The notes under the pieces are model-generated. The model searched no databases. It had not been told where the DNA came from and saw nothing but the letters and a program-made list of their open reading frames with translations. Position numbers and translations under genes: made by a program. Below, piece by piece: positions 60,997 through 64,000 of a DNA stretch of 64,000 bases. Numbering within the stretch: position 1 is the first letter of the stretch; each line of letters starts with the position of its first letter. This stretch comes from Streptomyces sp. TRM68367 (GTDB taxonomy: Bacteria > Actinomycetota > Actinomycetes > Streptomycetales > Streptomycetaceae), in contig NZ_JACTVI010000031.1 in NCBI RefSeq assembly GCF_014495685.1, positions 19,755-83,754 on the forward strand, given 5' to 3'.

Positions 60997-61680
60997 ATGC
61001 AGCAGCAGGTGGCGACCGAGTCCAAGGACGGGAAGCCCGGGGGCGACGAGCTGTCCCTCGCCGAGCGCGCGTACCGCGTCATCCGCGACCGGCTCGTCAT
61101 GCTCGAGATCCACCCGGGCACGCCGATCAACGAGGAACAGCTGGCGCAGTCCCTCGGTGTCGGACGGACGCCGGTGCGCGAGGCGCTCAAGCGGCTCCAG
61201 TACGAGCGCCTCATCACGACCTACCCCCGACGCGGCACCTTCGCCACCGAGGTCAACATCACCGACCTGGTCCACATCTCCGAGGTGCGCCAGGAACTGG
61301 AGCCCCTCGCCGCCGCCCAGGCCGCGCGGCGCGCCACGGCCACGGACCGTGCGACCCTGACGGCCCTACGGCGGGAACTGGATAGCGCGGAGCCCTCTCG
61401 GCGCCACGCCGCCGAGCTCATGCACCTGGACCTCCAGGTCCACCGCGCCATCTATGCCGCCACGCAGAACCCGTACCTGGAGGACACCCTCGTCCGCCAC
61501 GACAACCTGGCCACCCGCATCTGGTGCCTGTTCGTCGACCGCCTGTCCGACATGGCCGGCCACGTCGGGGAGCACGGACCGTTGATCGAGGCGATCGTCG
61601 CCGGGGACCCCGGCAAAGCGGCACAGCTCGCCCGCAGTCACGTCGAGAGCTTCGAACGGGCCATCCGCGGAGCCATCTGA
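60997..61680 (+). CDS. GntR-family (FadR/FCD) regulator of the sarcosine/glycine locus
   Basis: A 227-residue regulator. AYRVIRDRLVMLEIHPGTPI, NEEQLAQSLGVGRTPVREAL and KRLQYERLITTYPRRGTF form the winged helix (residues 24-85); the FCD domain contains VRQELEPLAAAQAARRA, MHLDLQVHRAIYAATQNPYL (His ligand) and HGPLIEAIVAGDP (His ligand). The start has AAGGGGGG upstream. It appears intact although the divergent glyA-sox genes it would control are broken. Co-location of such a regulator with glyA and sarcosine oxidase genes is known in Streptomyces. Confidence 0.92.
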   Translation: MQQQVATESKDGKPGGDELSLAERAYRVIRDRLVMLEIHPGTPINEEQLAQSLGVGRTPVREALKRLQYERLITTYPRRGTFATEVNITDLVHISEVRQELEPLAAAQAARRATATDRATLTALRRELDSAEPSRRHAAELMHLDLQVHRAIYAATQNPYLEDTLVRHDNLATRIWCLFVDRLSDMAGHVGEHGPLIEAIVAGDPGKAAQLARSHVESFERAIRGAI

Positions 61681-61767
61681 GACGGCGCTGTGCGGCTGTG
61701 AGGCCGACAACTCGCTGCCGCACCAGCGAGTTGGAGATGTGCCCGACGGGGCCGAAGGTTCATCGCG

Positions 61768-63612
61768 TCAGTGCACGGTGCTTCGCGCGTCCTCCGGGCG
61801 CAGGCGGGGCCTGCCCGCCAGGGTGGTCCACAGGTGCGGGGCGACGTCGTCCTCGGGGAGTCGGGCGATCATGTAACGGACGCAGCGTTCGATCTTGACC
61901 CGCCACAGGCGGGCCGCCTCGTTTCCGTCGGCGTCGCGCAACGCGTCGTGAACGGCGGTGTCCTCGTCGGCGATGGTGTCGCAGGCCGGGCCGTAGTCCA
62001 TGTCCAGAACCGTGACGAACATACGCAGGCGGGCCGTGAGGCGTTCGAAGGTGAGGGCGGCCTGCGGCAGGTCCGCGGTACGGGCGAGGGCGTCCTGGTA
62101 CCGCAGGTCGACTTCACGCATACGGACGTGATCATTGTCCCGGGCGGCGTGAAGAACCTCCGCCAGGGCCGCTGAGGCCGGGGCGAGGTGCTCGCGGCCG
62201 AGCATGGCGACGCGCCGGATGAGCAGCGCGCCGAGGCTGGCACGCAGGGCGTAGAGATCGAGGACGTCCTTCACCGTGACGGCGGGGACGGCCGTCGCGC
62301 CGCCCGGGAGCAGGTCGAGCATGCCCTCCTCGGCCAGCGATCGCAGTCCCGCGCGGACGACCCGGCGTGAGAGGCCGAGGCGGGCCGCGAGCGGCGCCTC
62401 CCGGACACGGTCGCCGGGCCGGCAGGGACCGGCGAGGACAGCGTCACGCAGCAGACCTACGACGGGGTCGGTGGTGATGGGGGCGCCGGGCGGGGCATCG
62501 GGGGATGTGATCTGAGTCGCCGTGACTTTGGCCAGGTCGCCGAGTGTGCGTGCGCCGTGGGCGTTCGAGTCGTTGTCAGGGCCGCAGATGGCCGGGATGT
62601 CGTACGTCGGACGCGGAGCGGCTACCCGGGTGAAGGGGGCTGCGGAGGGGGTCCATGTGGTGGACCAGGTCAGCAGCGCGTCGCGGAGGCGGGGCAGGTC
62701 GTGCGCGGCCTCGTGCGGGAGCTGGGCGTCGGCGGCAAGAAGGCGCTGGGCCTCGTCGGTCCACGCCGCTGGGCCGGGTGCGCGGTGCCAGCGCAGGCGC
62801 GGGGGCACGGCCGCCTCCGGCCGCCCGAGTGCGCTGCACGCCTTTGCCGGTACGCCGTGCGCCAGCAAGTGCACGGTGGTTGCCCCCGCCCCCGCTGCCG
62901 ACCTCACCTGCTCCAGGAACGCGCCCAGGGCGGGGTGGTCCGTCCAGGCTGCGTCCGCCCTGTGCTGCCGGCCCCGCAGCGCCGCGAAGGCGCAGGCCAC
63001 AGCCAGTACCTGGGGCAGCTCCCGGTCGTGGCCGAACAGTCGGCCCGCGGGGGTGCGTACGGCCTCGCCCCGTCCCGCCCGGGCCGTCACGGCGAGCACG
63101 CACACCGGTGGGGCCATGAACAGGCCGACCACCTCCTCGGTGTGGCCCGGCAGGGACCACGCCCGGCGCGGCCCGACCGTGGCGCGCGCCCCCGGCTGGA
63201 CGCGATAGGTCCGCCAGATCCGGCTCACCGTGCTCTGGCTCAGGCCGGTCTCGGCCGCCATGGAACGGGTCGACCAGACCTGCCTGGCACCAGGCGGTGG
63301 CGGGGTGAGCGTGCGGACGAGGACGTGCGCCACGGTGTCGTCGTCGGCCGTCGGAGGCCGCCCGGGACGGGGTTGTTCCTCCAGGCCGTCCAGCCGTTCG
63401 GCGAGGAAGCGGGAGCGCCACTTGCCGACCATGTCACGGGAGATACCGAGGCGCCGGGCGACGGCGGTATTGGTGGGCTCGTCCTCGCACGCCAGCACGA
63501 TCTGCGCACGCAGGGCCCGCGCCTGTGAACAGGTGCGGCTGCGGGTCCACATCAGCAGTGCGGCCCGCTCGTCCTCGGTGAGGATCACGGTGTTGCGGGG
63601 ACGGCCGACCAT
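61768..63612 (-). CDS. IS630-transposase-like protein fused to a GntR/FCD regulator
   Basis: A single 614-residue frame with three parts. Residues 1-140 match IS630-family transposases: ARALRAQIVLACEDEPTNTA, VARRLGISRDMVGKWRSRFL, WSTRSMAAETGLSQSTVSRI. Residues 160-340 resemble the following RNase H-like region (VVGLFMAPPVCVLAV), but the expected catalytic Asp sites read VLAVTARAGRGEA and VHLLAHGVPAKAC and the last Glu block is unrecognisable, so it is probably not a transposase. Residues 382-440 are a GntR winged helix (RVREAPLAARLGLSRRVVRA) and 450-585 an FCD domain (LRMFVTVLDMD region). A DNA-binding regulator made by fusion is the best reading. It is convergent with the GntR gene at 60997; no terminal repeats were seen. 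Confidence 0.82.
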   Translation of the reverse strand: MVGRPRNTVILTEDERAALLMWTRSRTCSQARALRAQIVLACEDEPTNTAVARRLGISRDMVGKWRSRFLAERLDGLEEQPRPGRPPTADDDTVAHVLVRTLTPPPPGARQVWSTRSMAAETGLSQSTVSRIWRTYRVQPGARATVGPRRAWSLPGHTEEVVGLFMAPPVCVLAVTARAGRGEAVRTPAGRLFGHDRELPQVLAVACAFAALRGRQHRADAAWTDHPALGAFLEQVRSAAGAGATTVHLLAHGVPAKACSALGRPEAAVPPRLRWHRAPGPAAWTDEAQRLLAADAQLPHEAAHDLPRLRDALLTWSTTWTPSAAPFTRVAAPRPTYDIPAICGPDNDSNAHGARTLGDLAKVTATQITSPDAPPGAPITTDPVVGLLRDAVLAGPCRPGDRVREAPLAARLGLSRRVVRAGLRSLAEEGMLDLLPGGATAVPAVTVKDVLDLYALRASLGALLIRRVAMLGREHLAPASAALAEVLHAARDNDHVRMREVDLRYQDALARTADLPQAALTFERLTARLRMFVTVLDMDYGPACDTIADEDTAVHDALRDADGNEAARLWRVKIERCVRYMIARLPEDDVAPHLWTTLAGRPRLRPEDARSTVH

Positions 63613-63863
63613 GGCGGCAACCGTAGCCGAATTTCTGATTCAGATGTACCCCGGTGCCCGGTGAGACAGAGCGGGCATTGTTGGCCGCCCCCGGCCTTCA
63701 CATACTTCGAAGCCATCCGGCGGCCACGCTGCCGGTCCCTGCGGTTCACGCCGAGCAGGGCGACCACACAGCCGATGAGAAACACGACGGTGAACAGGGC
63801 CGATCCAATGTTGGCCAGCCAGCCCCCGAGGTGGCCCCGCGCAGAGTCCACCTCATGGGTCAT
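63585..63863 (-). CDS. Possible small membrane protein, uncertain
   Basis: A 92-codon frame begins MTHEVDSARGHLGGWLANIG and has one clear hydrophobic helix (SALFTVVFLIGCVVALLGV, about residues 21-39) followed by a basic stretch (RRDRQRGRRMASKYVK) and two cysteines in CPLC. The single-helix plus basic tail pattern is plausible for a small membrane protein, but the ribosome site is weak (CGGGCCGGG), and its end overlaps the start of the 614-residue gene downstream by 28 bases. I do not recognise a family. Confidence 0.3.
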   Translation of the reverse strand: MTHEVDSARGHLGGWLANIGSALFTVVFLIGCVVALLGVNRRDRQRGRRMASKYVKAGGGQQCPLCLTGHRGTSESEIRLRLPPWSAVPATP

Positions 63864-63971
63864 CCCGGCCCGATCAGCGTCGGTGCAGATCGGCAGCCCC
63901 CACCCGACCCAACACCTCGACACGAGGCATCCCCAGAAGCGACTACGTTCCCCACCTGCCGGAGAAGCCAT

Positions 63972-64000
63972 ATGACGACGTCCCTGCACACGAATCCTCC
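63972..64000 (+). CDS. Possible start of a gene cut by the window edge
   Basis: An ATG at 63972 preceded by CCGGAGAAG opens a frame (MTTSLHTNP) to the last base of the window. Only nine codons are visible, so this is a weak call based on the ribosome binding site and position. Confidence 0.3.

Noticed and set aside
61768..63612. Complete IS630 insertion sequence
   Set aside because: Catalytic motifs appear lost, no terminal inverted repeats were seen, and the frame continues into GntR and FCD domains.

Overview
The window is GC-rich (clearly above 65%), shows strong third-position G/C bias, frequent GTG starts and many ATGA/GTGA/TGATG stop-start overlaps, with families typical of Streptomyces and close actinomycetes: TAT-type signals, MalFG sugar transporters without a local ATPase, and many LacI, GntR, IclR and TetR regulators. 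No rRNA, tRNA, CRISPR or phage module was seen. The high share of carbohydrate loci, regulators and decaying genes fits an accessory region, such as an arm of a linear Streptomyces chromosome; that placement is inference.

Layout. 0-2.4 kb: end of a fatty-acid or steroid type operon with two paired acyl-CoA dehydrogenases, closed by a clear terminator. 2.6-6.0 kb: assorted secreted and small proteins. 6.1-9.05 kb: a graveyard of at least six broken carbohydrate genes (LacI, solute-binding protein, GH127, two-part secreted hydrolase, GH127 tail) joined end to end. 9.1-11.1 kb: membrane protein, alpha/beta hydrolase, VOC protein. 11.5-26.7 kb: a sugar-acid locus with a ribose-type ABC importer, an IclR regulator and a nearly complete L-idonate to 5-ketogluconate to gluconate to 6-phosphogluconate to ribulose-5-phosphate route (IdnD, IdnO, FGGY kinase, Gnd), with extra dehydrogenases and a cyclase-family protein. 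26.8-32.3 kb: GntR regulator, Gfo/Idh oxidoreductase and a MalFG-type importer. 32.9-40.6 kb: two LacI regulators and a spermidine/iron-type four-gene ABC importer, followed by a truncated oxidoreductase and a frameshifted cupin gene.

40.7-58.3 kb is the most striking region. After a secreted clan GH-A glycosidase comes a tightly coupled nine-gene minus-strand operon (TetR, GH3, five-domain oligopeptide-type ABC importer on four genes, alpha/beta hydrolase, two sulfatases). It is divergent from a sulfatase plus formylglycine-generating enzyme pair across a perfect 24-bp palindrome. All three sulfatases carry the Cys-x-Pro-x-Arg motif and lack signal peptides, so the layout suggests a self-contained system that imports a sulfated oligosaccharide intact and desulfates and hydrolyses it in the cytoplasm.

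58.4-64 kb: a LysR stub, a TetR/SDR divergent pair, a fused and frameshifted glyA-soxA remnant facing its GntR regulator, and a 614-residue protein joining an IS630-transposase-like DNA-binding and RNase H-like region (apparently without its catalytic residues) to a GntR/FCD regulator, possibly a domesticated transposase regulator. Several candidate operators were found by eye: paired LacI-type sites, paired GntR-type sites, an ATWCTGKTC word in three promoters of the sugar-acid locus, and the TetR palindrome.
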